50,313 nt of DNA, from assembly GCA_002437725.1 (NCBI GenBank), contig DJRF01000006.1, positions 1 to 50,313 of the forward strand. Direction: 5' to 3'. Position numbers and translations under genes: made by a program. This DNA comes from Treponema sp. UBA6367 (GTDB lineage Bacteria > Spirochaetota > Spirochaetia > Treponematales > Treponemataceae). Every line of letters begins with the position of its first letter. Position 1 is the stretch's first letter. The notes beneath the pieces were generated by a model. It was given only the letters and a program-made list of their open reading frames with translations. It did not search any database and had not been told where the DNA came from. Positions 1-8,709 of the stretch are shown piece after piece.

Positions 1-12
1 GGCTTGACCATA
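1..12 (+). rRNA. rrl: 23S ribosomal RNA, 3' end only
   Basis: The first bases (GGCTTGACCAT) resemble the 3' strand of the terminal helix of bacterial 23S rRNA, which ends with a CTTAACC-like segment. A 5S gene follows about 100 nt later, the usual rRNA operon order. The body of the 23S gene lies outside the window, and the exact mature end is an estimate. Confidence 0.6.
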
Positions 13-115
13 TTATTGATTTTGCGGCGATATAAATAAAGTTTTCTTCTAAAGCCTTGCAGACAGGCGTGCTGTGCATGGAATACAGCATGCTTTGGAT
101 AATTTTGTAATAATT
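13..115 (+). other. 23S-5S spacer with a hairpin
   Basis: Spacer between 23S and 5S rRNA. Positions 67-75 and 85-93 form a 9-bp stem (GCGTGCTGT with ACAGCATGC, one G-U pair) around a 9-nt loop. This is a likely structure in the rRNA precursor, perhaps a processing signal. No tRNA gene is present in the spacer. Confidence 0.45.
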
Positions 116-226
116 GTCCGGTGGCCATAGTGGAGAGGCAATACCCGTTCCCATACCGAACACGGAAGTCAAGCTCTCTTACGCCGATGATACTGCCTTT
201 GGTGGGAAAGTAGGTTGCTGCCGGAC
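116..226 (+). rRNA. rrf: 5S ribosomal RNA
   Basis: Complete 5S rRNA of about 111 nt. The terminal helix is formed by GTCCGG at 116-121 and CCGGAC at 221-226. Typical internal segments are visible, including CCCGTTCCCATACCGAACAC and GGTGGGAAAGTAGGT. A run of eight T follows directly at 227-234, which may act with the terminal helix as a terminator. The ispH start codon lies only 15 nt past the 5S end. Confidence 0.95.
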
Positions 227-241
227 TTTTTTTTGGAAATC

Positions 242-1111
242 ATGGAAGTAATTCTTGCGGATGTTCTAGGTTATTGCATGGGTGTAAGGCGTGCTATGGA
301 AAAAGTCATATCTGCACTAAACAACCGAACTTGTAATAACCTTTTAAAAAGTAATGTATACTCTTTAGGACCTCTTATCCATAATCAATTTGTTTTGGAT
401 ATGTTAACAAAAGAAGGTTTGTGTGTTCTAAAAGAAGATGAAATTGAAAAAATTTCTGAAAACAGTACGGTTGTTATCAGAGCGCATGGAATCCCCCCCT
501 ATACCTTAAAAAAAATAAAAAGCAGGAATTGTATTATCGTTGATGCTACTTGTCCTAGAGTATTGGCAAATCAAAAAACTGTAAGTAAATATGCATCTTT
601 GGGATACACAATAGTTTTTGCAGGTGATAAAAATCATGGAGAGGTTACAGCAATTGCTGGTTATGCAGGTGACAACTTTATTCTTCTTGAAAATATTAAT
701 GATGCTTTAAAATTAAAAGATTCTATACAAACTAATAAAAATGCGATTCTATTAAGCCAGACAACTTTTAGCCCTTCAGTTTTTAATGATATAGCAAAGG
801 TTCTTTCTTCTTGTTTTTCAAATTTAAAAATTATAAATACTATATGTCCTGCAACTAAGGAACGTCAATGTGCTTTATTAAATCTTTGTCCTAAGGTTGA
901 TGGTATTCTTGTGGTAGGAGGAAAGGATTCTGCAAATACACAACGACTTTTTCAAATTGCTAAAGAAAATTGTAAAAACACAGCATTTATTGAAACTGCA
1001 GATGAAATTCCTGAATCTTTTTTTTATTTGGAAAAAGTCGGAATAACTGCAGGGGCCTCTACTCCTGATGATATAATTTTTTCTGTTCAAAAAAAACTTA
1101 AATCATTTTAA
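242..1111 (+). CDS. ispH: 4-hydroxy-3-methylbut-2-enyl diphosphate reductase IspH
   Basis: Last enzyme of the non-mevalonate isoprenoid pathway, reducing HMBPP to IPP and DMAPP with a [4Fe-4S] cluster in the cytosol. The three cluster cysteines are in GYCMGVRRA (C12), DATCPRV (C104) and NTICPATKERQ (C202), and the catalytic glutamate is in HGEVTAIAG (E134). The 289-aa length is slightly short for the family but complete. I chose the ATG at 242: an in-frame TTG at 215 lies inside 5S rRNA and would add non-conserved residues. Only a weak GGA precedes the start. The gene begins 15 nt after 5S rRNA, so it is either read through from the rRNA operon or has a promoter inside rDNA. Confidence 0.95.
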   Translation: MEVILADVLGYCMGVRRAMEKVISALNNRTCNNLLKSNVYSLGPLIHNQFVLDMLTKEGLCVLKEDEIEKISENSTVVIRAHGIPPYTLKKIKSRNCIIVDATCPRVLANQKTVSKYASLGYTIVFAGDKNHGEVTAIAGYAGDNFILLENINDALKLKDSIQTNKNAILLSQTTFSPSVFNDIAKVLSSCFSNLKIINTICPATKERQCALLNLCPKVDGILVVGGKDSANTQRLFQIAKENCKNTAFIETADEIPESFFYLEKVGITAGASTPDDIIFSVQKKLKSF

Positions 1112-1156
1112 TTAGAATTTAGAAATAATGAGAGATAAAAACTCTATATAAATTAA

Positions 1157-1185
1157 TTGAAATATACCATTATATGGGGTATAAT
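1157..1185 (+). promoter_or_regulatory. sigma70-type promoter of ndk
   Basis: TTGAAA at 1157-1162, a 17-nt spacer and TATAAT at 1180-1185. The expected start of transcription (about 1192) is 0-3 nt from the preferred ndk ATG at 1195, so the message would be leaderless or nearly so. No Shine-Dalgarno sequence can fit. Confidence 0.75.
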
Positions 1186-1194
1186 CAAAGAACT

Positions 1195-1638
1195 ATGACA
1201 AGATGTTTTACTATGTTGAAGCCTGGTGTTTTAAATCGTAGGCTTGTAGGCGAAATAATTAGCCGTATGGAAAAGAAGGGACTTAAACTTGTTGGTCTAA
1301 AAATGATGCAAATTTCTCCTGAATTAGCAGCAAATCACTATGCAGAGCACAAAGAAAAGCCGTTTTTTGGTGAATTGTGTTCATATATTATTAGTGCTCC
1401 TGTTGTTGCTATGATTTGGCAAGGAGACGATTGCGTTTCTCTTGTAAGAAAAATTGTTGGTGCTACAAAACCTTCGGATGCTATTCCTGGCTCTATACGA
1501 GGAGATTATTGTATGCATACAAATTATAATGTTATTCATGCTTCTGATAGCGATGCAAGTGCGGAACGAGAGATAGGACTTTTTTTCAAAGAAAACGAAA
1601 TTTTTGACTGGGAAGATGGAATTTCTTCTTGGATTTAA
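1195..1638 (+). CDS. ndk: nucleoside diphosphate kinase
   Basis: Transfers the gamma-phosphate between NTPs and NDPs through a phosphohistidine. The fold signature is complete: TMLKPGVLNRRLVGEIISR near the N-terminus, HYAEHKEKPFFGEL, VGATKPSDAIPGSIRGD, and the catalytic histidine in NVIHASDSDASAERE. The usual GRN before this histidine segment reads TNYN here. The start at 1195 gives 147 aa, the normal family length. An upstream in-frame ATG at 1174 overlaps the promoter and adds seven residues. The 3' end overlaps a possible TTG of the next frame, but gpsA more likely starts at 1653 with its own ribosome site, 14 nt past the ndk stop. Confidence 0.93.
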   Translation: MTRCFTMLKPGVLNRRLVGEIISRMEKKGLKLVGLKMMQISPELAANHYAEHKEKPFFGELCSYIISAPVVAMIWQGDDCVSLVRKIVGATKPSDAIPGSIRGDYCMHTNYNVIHASDSDASAEREIGLFFKENEIFDWEDGISSWI

Positions 1639-1652
1639 AGAAGGTGTTTGAA

Positions 1653-2708
1653 ATGGATTCTAAAACTGTAGGTGTACTTGGCGGTGGCGCTTGGGGAACT
1701 GGCTTGGCACAAGCTTTAGCTAGAGGCGGGCATAAAGTTCAGATGTGGGCGCTTGAGCCAGAAGTAAAGGATTCTGTTAATAAGGAACATGAAAATAAAC
1801 GATATTTGCCAGGTTACAAACTTAGCGAGAATCTTGTTGTTTCAAACGATATTATAGAAGTTGCTTCTAATAAAGAGTTTTTGATAATTGCTTCACCATC
1901 TTTGTTTTTGGCTAGTACAATTAGAAAAATCACTTCAGTGCAGAATATTGCGGACGGTTCAACAATTATTGCAGCTTTAACAAAAGGTTTTGTTCCTTCT
2001 GAAGATGGACCGAAACTTATTTTGGAAACAATAGAAAATGTCCTTCCTGGAATATATAAAGGTAATACTGTATACGTTGCAGGTCCAAGCCATGCAGAAG
2101 AAGTTGCACTTGGAAAACTTACAGGATTGATTGCCGCCAGTGAAAATCCAAAGAATTCTATAAAGGTACGTGAACTTTTAAGAGTTCCAGGTCTTTTGGT
2201 TTATTCTAGTCTTGATGTTATTGGTGTTCAGATTTGTGCGGCTGCAAAAAATGTTGTTGCAATTGTATATGGTGCGCTCGATGCAATTAGTGAAAAGTCT
2301 GATCTCTTTGGTGATAATACAGAAAGCCTTTTGCTTGCTGCTGGTTTGAATGAAATTCAGACTTTAGGAATGGCAATGGGAGCTACCCACCCAGAAACTT
2401 TTACTTCTATTTCTGGAGTAGGAGATTTGGATGTTACTTGTAAAAGTAAATTTGGTAGAAATCGTCGCTTTGGGCAGGATATTATAAAGACAGATATACT
2501 TTCAAAGTTTAAGGATTTAGATGATCTTATTGCGAATATTGGGAAAATCGGCTATTTGCCAGAAGGAGCTGTTGCTTGCAAATATATTCACGAAATTAGC
2601 GAAAGAAAAAATATAAAACTTCCTTTGTGTAATGGTTTGTATAGAATTTTAAACAAAGAGATAAGACCTTCTGACTTTATAGATGAGTTTCTTCTTAATA
2701 AAGAATAA
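1653..2708 (+). CDS. gpsA: glycerol-3-phosphate dehydrogenase [NAD(P)+]
   Basis: Reduces dihydroxyacetone phosphate to sn-glycerol-3-phosphate for phospholipid synthesis. The Rossmann dinucleotide motif VGVLGGGAWGTGLAQ starts at residue 6. Other family landmarks are YVAGPSHAEEVA, the catalytic lysine in AAAKNVVAIVYG, and GVGDLDVTCKSKFGRNRRFG. The 351-aa length is normal. The ATG at 1653 follows a clear AAGAAGGTG ribosome site; the longer TTG start at 1629 overlaps ndk and adds nothing conserved. It follows ndk by 14 nt and is probably cotranscribed with it. Confidence 0.95.
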   Translation: MDSKTVGVLGGGAWGTGLAQALARGGHKVQMWALEPEVKDSVNKEHENKRYLPGYKLSENLVVSNDIIEVASNKEFLIIASPSLFLASTIRKITSVQNIADGSTIIAALTKGFVPSEDGPKLILETIENVLPGIYKGNTVYVAGPSHAEEVALGKLTGLIAASENPKNSIKVRELLRVPGLLVYSSLDVIGVQICAAAKNVVAIVYGALDAISEKSDLFGDNTESLLLAAGLNEIQTLGMAMGATHPETFTSISGVGDLDVTCKSKFGRNRRFGQDIIKTDILSKFKDLDDLIANIGKIGYLPEGAVACKYIHEISERKNIKLPLCNGLYRILNKEIRPSDFIDEFLLNKE

Positions 2709-2794
2709 GCGTTTGGAAAAAGGTAAAGACTTAAAAATTAAAATAGTTTTAACCTTACAGTTTGCATCGCACTAATTTTTATGGGAGCAGTTTT

Positions 2795-4165
2795 ATGCTT
2801 GAAAAAATAACCGGAACATTTAGCAATATTGTTAAGACTTTGAGTGGAAAGTCTACTATTACAGAAAAAAATATAGAAGATACTGTTGAACAAATAAAAA
2901 TGGCTCTTCTTGAAGCTGATGTAAATCTTAGAGTTGTACGCCGTTTCGTAAATAGTACAATTGAAGAAGCAAAAGGCGAAAAGGTTTTAAAATCAGTAGA
3001 TCCTGGTCAGCAATTTGTAAAAATTATTTACGACAAAATAGTTTCCATGTTAGGGGATGAAAAAAAAGATCTTACTTTAAAAGGTCCTGATACAACTTCT
3101 GTTATTCTTTTGCTTGGACTTCAAGGTGCTGGAAAAACAACAGCTGCCCATAAACTTGCTGCTAGATTAAAAAAAGAGGGACGTAAACCGATTTTGGCGG
3201 CTTGTGATTTGGTTCGCCCTGCTGCTGTGGAGCAGCTTTCTGTTTTAGGCGAAAAAATCGGAGTTCCAGTATTTAAAGAAAATTCAAAAGATGCTGTAAA
3301 AAATGCAGAAGAAGCTTTAAAATTTGCTAAAAAAAATCAATACGATACTTTAATAATCGATACTGCAGGTCGGCTTCAAATTGATGCCGACATGATGGCA
3401 GAACTTGTAAAAATCAAAAAAAATGTAAATCCAGATGAAGTAATTCTTGTTGCAGATGCAATGACTGGTCAAAATGCTGTTGATATAGCAAAGACCTTTG
3501 ATGAGCAGCTTGGTCTTTCTGGTGTTATTCTTACAAAGTTCGATTCTGATGCAAGAGGCGGTGCTGCTCTTTCTTTAAGAACTATTACAGGAAAACCTAT
3601 CCTTTTTATAGGAACGGGTGAAAAAACTGATGACTTTGAGCCATTCCACCCAGAGCGAATTGCTAGCCGTATTCTTGGAATGGGCGATGTTGTTTCTCTT
3701 GTTGAAAAAGCCCAAGAAACCGTTGATGAAGAGGAAGCTATTCGTCTTCAGAAAAAAATGGCTAAAAATGAATTCACTTTAGAAGATATGCTTTCTCAGT
3801 TTAAGCAGATGAAAAAGATGGGTTCAATGCAGTCGTTGATGGATATGCTTCCTGGTATGGCAAATCAGCAAATTGATACCAGTGGAATGAAAAAGCAAGA
3901 AGCAATAATTCTTTCAATGACAAAAAAAGAAAGGGCAAACCATCTTATAATTGGTCCTTCAAGAAGAAGACGTATTGCTCAAGGTTCGGGAACTTCTGTG
4001 GCTGAAGTAAACAAACTTATAAAGCAGTTTGAAAAAACAAAGCTGACTATGAAAAAACTTTCGCGCAATAAAGGAATGCAAGGTCAACTTATGAATAGGC
4101 TTGGTCTTGGTTCTGACATGGATATGAGCAAACTTGGCGATTTATCCAAAATGCTAAGACGCTAG
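2795..4165 (+). CDS. ffh: signal recognition particle protein Ffh
   Basis: SRP54 GTPase that binds signal sequences and 4.5S RNA and delivers nascent membrane proteins to FtsY. The N domain covers about residues 1-95. The NG GTPase shows the P-loop GLQGAGKTT (108-116), DTAGR and TKFD. The methionine-rich M domain ends in MDMSKLGDLSKMLRR, with the RNA-binding segment IGPSRRRRIAQGSG. The 456-aa length is typical. The ATG at 2795 has GGGAG 7-11 nt upstream; an in-frame TTG at 2762 is less likely. It lies 86 nt after gpsA on the same strand, and its stop is 8 nt from the stop of the convergent gene, with no hairpin terminator in the gap. Confidence 0.96.
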   Translation: MLEKITGTFSNIVKTLSGKSTITEKNIEDTVEQIKMALLEADVNLRVVRRFVNSTIEEAKGEKVLKSVDPGQQFVKIIYDKIVSMLGDEKKDLTLKGPDTTSVILLLGLQGAGKTTAAHKLAARLKKEGRKPILAACDLVRPAAVEQLSVLGEKIGVPVFKENSKDAVKNAEEALKFAKKNQYDTLIIDTAGRLQIDADMMAELVKIKKNVNPDEVILVADAMTGQNAVDIAKTFDEQLGLSGVILTKFDSDARGGAALSLRTITGKPILFIGTGEKTDDFEPFHPERIASRILGMGDVVSLVEKAQETVDEEEAIRLQKKMAKNEFTLEDMLSQFKQMKKMGSMQSLMDMLPGMANQQIDTSGMKKQEAIILSMTKKERANHLIIGPSRRRRIAQGSGTSVAEVNKLIKQFEKTKLTMKKLSRNKGMQGQLMNRLGLGSDMDMSKLGDLSKMLRR

Positions 4166-4173
4166 TTTTCTTT

Positions 4174-4914
4174 TTACTGCACAACTATTACAGAGGAAAT
4201 TCTTCCATCTTTGGTAAATGCTCTTTGGGGATTTGTATTATCAACAATTGCATTCATTCCTAAATAATAGTTGTAGTAGTAAGTTCCTGTTGTGAGTGGT
4301 ATGGAAAGTTGATAAAATCCTGGTTCTGTTTCTTCTAGTTCATAAATCCAGCTGTCCCAGTTTGTAAATGTTCCGCCAACTCTTATCTTTTGACCTGATT
4401 TCCCACGATAAACGAATTTTACGAAATCCTTTTCTTTTTTGCTGGTTACTTCAGGAAGCGTTTCTTTTATTTCGATTTTTGACAGACTGATTCCAGAAGA
4501 ACTTTCGTATTCTGTAAGTGGATTTTGCGGATCGGTAGTCCATAATCCGTCTATAACAAGTCTGTATTTTATTGTGGAAATCTTTTTTGGGCGTTCAAGC
4601 AAAAAAAACATCACGCTGTTTGTTTCTTTATTTTCTGCATCAGTTGTTTTTCTTATTTGGAAAGGATGTATTTTTTTATAATCCTCAAAGTCAAATGCAA
4701 TTCCTGTAAATCTTGCTTTTGACGAAGCTGTAAAAATTATGTAGTTGTCCGTTACGATTGGAGCAGCTGGTTTTTCCAACCTTACAACAATATTATTATA
4801 TTCAAACAAATCCTTTTCTTTATATGATGGCATAGATTTTTCTGCAAAACTAGCTGTTGAGATAACTGTTAAAAATACTATTGTAAATGCAATTTTTTTT
4901 GAACAATGCTTCAT
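4174..4914 (-). CDS. secreted protein with C-terminal CBM48/AMPK-like glycan-binding domain
   Basis: 246 aa with an N-terminal signal peptide (KKIAFTIVFLTVISTASFA, cleavage after about residue 24). The C-terminal 75 residues resemble the E-set glycogen-binding fold of CBM48/AMPK-beta proteins: KIRVGGTFTNWDSW, then GFYQLSIPLTTGTYYYNYYL and a VDNTNP segment. The middle region looks beta-rich and may contain a second E-set-like module (GIAFDFEDYKK to KYRLVIDGLWTTDP). No catalytic domain is present. It may be a periplasmic or surface binding protein; the link to the glycan locus at 36.7-46 kb is inferred from the fold only. No clear Shine-Dalgarno precedes the ATG. Confidence 0.7.
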   Translation of the reverse strand: MKHCSKKIAFTIVFLTVISTASFAEKSMPSYKEKDLFEYNNIVVRLEKPAAPIVTDNYIIFTASSKARFTGIAFDFEDYKKIHPFQIRKTTDAENKETNSVMFFLLERPKKISTIKYRLVIDGLWTTDPQNPLTEYESSSGISLSKIEIKETLPEVTSKKEKDFVKFVYRGKSGQKIRVGGTFTNWDSWIYELEETEPGFYQLSIPLTTGTYYYNYYLGMNAIVDNTNPQRAFTKDGRISSVIVVQ

Positions 4915-5028
4915 GTCTTATTTATCGGAATTTTTTTTATTCATTTGAGTTAAAAATATAAAATAAAGTTGCAATAAAAAAATTCCGTTAATAAAATTAA
5001 GAAAGATTTTTCTTTAAGTATTTTGTAC

Positions 5029-5058
5029 TTGTAATTAATCGCGGTAATGGGGTAAAAT
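5029..5058 (+). promoter_or_regulatory. promoter of the acidic TPR protein gene
   Basis: TTGTAA at 5029-5034, an 18-nt spacer and TAAAAT at 5053-5058. The box ends 9 nt before the ATG at 5068, and no Shine-Dalgarno is visible, so a leaderless message is expected. A second TATAAT at 5062-5067 abuts the ATG and would start transcription inside the gene. Confidence 0.5.
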
Positions 5059-5067
5059 TGTTATAAT

Positions 5068-8000
5068 ATGCCAGGATTAAGCCAGTTAAAACAGTTTGAT
5101 TCAGATATACTTTCTCTTGGAAATGAACCTGGTTTGCGAGCAACTAGGGGCGAAAAGCCGGTTACTGTTCCTATTCCAAAAAACATAAAAGACATTGATG
5201 ATTCTGATGATTTTATAATGGGAATGCCTGAAGTTTCTGAAGAACAGATAAAGTCTTCTGAAGAGGCAAAACCTGAAGATGATGATTTTTCTGAAATTAC
5301 AGGATTTTCAGCGCCTGAAAAATCTGCTTCTACTACTAACGAGGTTTCTAATAGTGCAATTGATTTAAGCAATCTTGTAGGCAATTTAGATTTGGGAGGA
5401 ACTTCTTCCGACGACCTTGATGAACAGCTTTCTGCTTTTGAAGAGCCGGTAAAAGAAACAAAAGTTGAAGAAGAGCCTGAACAAGAAGAAAAAGAACCTG
5501 AAATTGCTGATTTAAGTTTAGATGACCTTTTAAGCGGCGCTGGATTTGACGGTTCTGAGGGCGCTCAAGATAACGATTTCATTCAAGATAGCGATTCTTT
5601 AGAAAATTCTGATGAAAATGAAAAGAAATCTGCAAATCCTATAGAAGAGTTGGATTCTGTTGCTGAAGAACCTAAAAAAGAATCTAAAGATTCTGACGAT
5701 TCTGAATTTTCAGATCCAGCTGCCCAAGAGCTGCTCAATGGATTGGGATTAAATGATTCCTTAGAAAATAATAATTCTGATTCAAAAGATAATTCTTTTA
5801 ATGTTGATAAAAATTCCTTTGATGAAAGTATTTTTAATGACTCTTCTAGCAATTCTTCTGATGAACTTTCGCCAAGCTTGAATGACGAAAGTACAGTGTC
5901 AAATGATAATTCTATCGGCACAGAAAATGCAGAAGATTCAACTGATTTTTCCAGTTCTGATAAAGACGAGCCTTCTTTTGATTTGGATAACTTAAATTTA
6001 GACGATTTAAACCTTGACGAACAGCCAGAAGAACCTGAATCTGCAAAAAATAATGAATCTTCTAGTGATTTTGATTTAGATTCTTCTAAAAAAGATGCTT
6101 CGCTAAATGATGATTTTGATTTTTCTGGCGATGTTATTGATATGGACGATGACTTGCCGCCTAATGTTAGCGAGGAATCTGCTCCTAAAGATGATAATAA
6201 AGATTTTGGTCTTTCTGAACAGGAGATTAAAGGCTCTGAACCATCTGATTTTGAGTCTTCTGTTGGCAATCCTGATGGACTTTTTGACGCTAGCGACCTT
6301 GATGAAATTCCTGAATTTTCTGAACCTGCTGATTCATCTGATTTCGATTCTGTTAAAAAACAACCTTCTTCTGATGATTCAAATAGTTTAAAATCTGACG
6401 ACGACTTTTTAAGCGGATTTGATTTTAACATGGACGATTCCGTTGGCGATGAAGAAAACGGTTCCGCTTTTGAAGAAAATGCTTCGCAGGAACCTGTTGA
6501 TATTTCCCAAATGGAAGGGCTTGATTTTCCTGAAACTGATTCAAAAATTGGCGAGAAATCTGATTTCGACTTGGGCTCGGCTGATGATTTTAAAATGGAC
6601 AATGGAGATTTTGAAATACCAGGATTTTCTGATGTCCAGACTGTTGAAGAAGGCAAAAATGGAAAAATAAAAACTAAAAAGCCTGCGTCTCCTTCTGATA
6701 AGTCTGCTAATCTTGGGGAACTTCCGCCGAATTCTCTTTCTGATGAGCAGTATCAAAAGTTTTTAAAAAATCTTTCGAATTATCCTTTGAATGTTAGGAT
6801 TGCAGTAGAGGATTTAATTGTAAAAAATGAATTTACCGATGAAGCTGAATTTGAAATAATAAAAAAGGTCTTAAAAAAAGTTTCGGCAAGGCAGCTTGCT
6901 TCTGAACTTGAAAAGATGCTGGATATTTCTCTTCCAGTTCCTCGCGATTTTGAAAGGCGCACTGCTGATGAATATGAAAAATATAAGCAGTCGTTTCAAT
7001 ATCAACTAAAAAATAAGATAATTCCTGGCATTTTATTTGGGCTTCTTGCTGTTATAATTTTGATTTTGCTTTCGTTTTTTGTAAAGAATTTTATTTACGA
7101 GCCTTTAAAAGCTTCAAGCCTTTACAAGCAGGGGTATGATTACCTTAAAGACGGTGAATATCCGCTTTCTGATGAAAAATTTATAGAAGCAACAAAGCAC
7201 AGAATGAAGAAAAATTGGTTCTTTAAGTATGCGCGTGGTTATCGCGAAAGAAATCAGTACATCCGCGCTGAAAAAATGTATTTTAATATTTTAAAATGTT
7301 TTAATCAGGATAAGCAGGCAGGTCTTGAATATGCTCAGATGGAATTAAGTGACCTTGCCAACTACGAAAAAGCAGAAGAAGTGTTGCTTAGAGAAGTTCT
7401 TGAGCATCACATAAATGATTCTGATGGAATATTGCTCTTAGGAGACACATATCTTGACTGGGCTAGTGAAAAAGATTCTTCAAAGTTTGAAAAAGCTAGA
7501 GTTGAATATGCAAAACTTATTCAGCTTTATGGTCAAACTGATTTGAATATGTCTAGAATGATGCGCTACTTTATACGAACTGATAATCTGCTTGAAGTTC
7601 TTTCGTTAAAGGGGCGTTTTATGCCTAAGGAAAAGTCTTTAAGCGGACAAGATTGGACGGAACTAGGCGGCTTTCTCTTGGATAAGCTTTATGGTCCGTT
7701 GCCACCTTCTGATGAATTTCTTAGAGCAGAAATTGGAGATGTAAAAAAATGTCTCTTGAATGCTGTAAAGCTGGACAAAGATAATCCTATAGCTCTTTAT
7801 AATCTTTCCAGGTATTTTGTGCAGACTAAAAATTCGGAAAACGCAAAAGCAACGTTAGCGGCAACTATAAATACTTTTGCTTCTGCAAAAAAAATGAAGT
7901 ATAACGATGTTTATAAGTATATAGATTCTTATAGATTGCTAGGGGAAGAATACACTAAAGAAAAAGAATATCTAAAATCTATGGAAGTTTTTACAGATGG

Positions 8001-8709
8001 AATTTCTTTATATCTTTCTGAGCATAACGGTGCTGGTCTTAAAGGCAATAAGCAGGTTGGTAAGCTTTATTCTGATATAGCAGATATTTATTACTTTATT
8101 TCTGGTGATTTAGACAACGCCTTGCAGTATTATAAAGATTCTATAGAAAACGACAACGATAATGGAAAAATCCGTTATAAGATTGGGTATATTCAGTATA
8201 ATAAAAAGAACTTCTCAGAAGCTCTTGGTTCATTTATGAAAGCTTCTGATGATTCTCCAGACGATTCAAATCTTTTGCTGGCAATGGGAAATGTTCTTTC
8301 CCTTAATAATGACAATTATGCTGCACAAGGATACTATGAGCGGCTTTTAGATGCTTTAGATTCTGAAAAAGATAAAAAAGGAATACTGTTTCCTCAAGTT
8401 CATAGCGATGATGCGCAAACCGTCGATTCTTATTTAAAGACTTCTAACAATTTAGGAGTTACTCTGTATAGACTTGCTACGCGCACTGGAAGAAGTGATT
8501 TAAATGCTCAAGCTATGGTGCAATTCCAAAATTCAATGAGGGCTTGGGATGCTCTTACAAGAAATCAAACGACATTGGTTCGCATGGAAGGCGGAAATCT
8601 TGCAGAACAAAATATGAAGTATGCAACTCAGCCCTATCCAGAATTCCAGCCTGCGATTTACACAGATATAGCTAGAACTCTTGCATCAGAGAAGGGATTA
8701 AAGGAATGA
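5068..8709 (+). CDS. large acidic, single-membrane-span TPR protein (possible flagellar collar protein)
   Basis: 1213 aa in three parts. Residues 1 to about 570 are low-complexity, rich in Asp, Glu and Ser, with recurring short motifs such as LSLDDLLSGAGFD and LDNLNLDDLNLDEQ; they are probably disordered and cytoplasmic. After a small ordered stretch (570-650) comes one membrane span (IIPGILFGLLAVIILILLSF, about 652-676). The remaining 530 residues are helical with TPR-like repeats (for example NGKIRYKIGYIQYNKKNFSEALGSFMKA), probably periplasmic. The architecture recalls the TPR collar proteins of spirochaete periplasmic flagella (Borrelia FlcA); that link is a guess from layout. The stop overlaps the next start (ATGA), so the two genes are translationally coupled. 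Confidence 0.8.
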   Translation: MPGLSQLKQFDSDILSLGNEPGLRATRGEKPVTVPIPKNIKDIDDSDDFIMGMPEVSEEQIKSSEEAKPEDDDFSEITGFSAPEKSASTTNEVSNSAIDLSNLVGNLDLGGTSSDDLDEQLSAFEEPVKETKVEEEPEQEEKEPEIADLSLDDLLSGAGFDGSEGAQDNDFIQDSDSLENSDENEKKSANPIEELDSVAEEPKKESKDSDDSEFSDPAAQELLNGLGLNDSLENNNSDSKDNSFNVDKNSFDESIFNDSSSNSSDELSPSLNDESTVSNDNSIGTENAEDSTDFSSSDKDEPSFDLDNLNLDDLNLDEQPEEPESAKNNESSSDFDLDSSKKDASLNDDFDFSGDVIDMDDDLPPNVSEESAPKDDNKDFGLSEQEIKGSEPSDFESSVGNPDGLFDASDLDEIPEFSEPADSSDFDSVKKQPSSDDSNSLKSDDDFLSGFDFNMDDSVGDEENGSAFEENASQEPVDISQMEGLDFPETDSKIGEKSDFDLGSADDFKMDNGDFEIPGFSDVQTVEEGKNGKIKTKKPASPSDKSANLGELPPNSLSDEQYQKFLKNLSNYPLNVRIAVEDLIVKNEFTDEAEFEIIKKVLKKVSARQLASELEKMLDISLPVPRDFERRTADEYEKYKQSFQYQLKNKIIPGILFGLLAVIILILLSFFVKNFIYEPLKASSLYKQGYDYLKDGEYPLSDEKFIEATKHRMKKNWFFKYARGYRERNQYIRAEKMYFNILKCFNQDKQAGLEYAQMELSDLANYEKAEEVLLREVLEHHINDSDGILLLGDTYLDWASEKDSSKFEKARVEYAKLIQLYGQTDLNMSRMMRYFIRTDNLLEVLSLKGRFMPKEKSLSGQDWTELGGFLLDKLYGPLPPSDEFLRAEIGDVKKCLLNAVKLDKDNPIALYNLSRYFVQTKNSENAKATLAATINTFASAKKMKYNDVYKYIDSYRLLGEEYTKEKEYLKSMEVFTDGISLYLSEHNGAGLKGNKQVGKLYSDIADIYYFISGDLDNALQYYKDSIENDNDNGKIRYKIGYIQYNKKNFSEALGSFMKASDDSPDDSNLLLAMGNVLSLNNDNYAAQGYYERLLDALDSEKDKKGILFPQVHSDDAQTVDSYLKTSNNLGVTLYRLATRTGRSDLNAQAMVQFQNSMRAWDALTRNQTTLVRMEGGNLAEQNMKYATQPYPEFQPAIYTDIARTLASEKGLKE

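Noticed and set aside
215..241. Upstream in-frame TTG start for ispH.
   Set aside because: It lies inside the 5S rRNA gene and adds residues not found in IspH; the ATG at 242 begins the conserved N-terminus.
5062..5067. Consensus TATAAT directly abutting the ATG of the acidic TPR gene.
   Set aside because: Transcription from it would start inside the gene and miss the start codon; the TAAAAT box 9 nt upstream of the ATG fits better.
5583..6656. A 357-codon open frame antisense to the acidic region of the TPR protein gene.
   Set aside because: It is a Ser-rich mirror of GAT/GAA/TCT-rich codons, has no ribosome site or domain, and the sense frame is clearly real.
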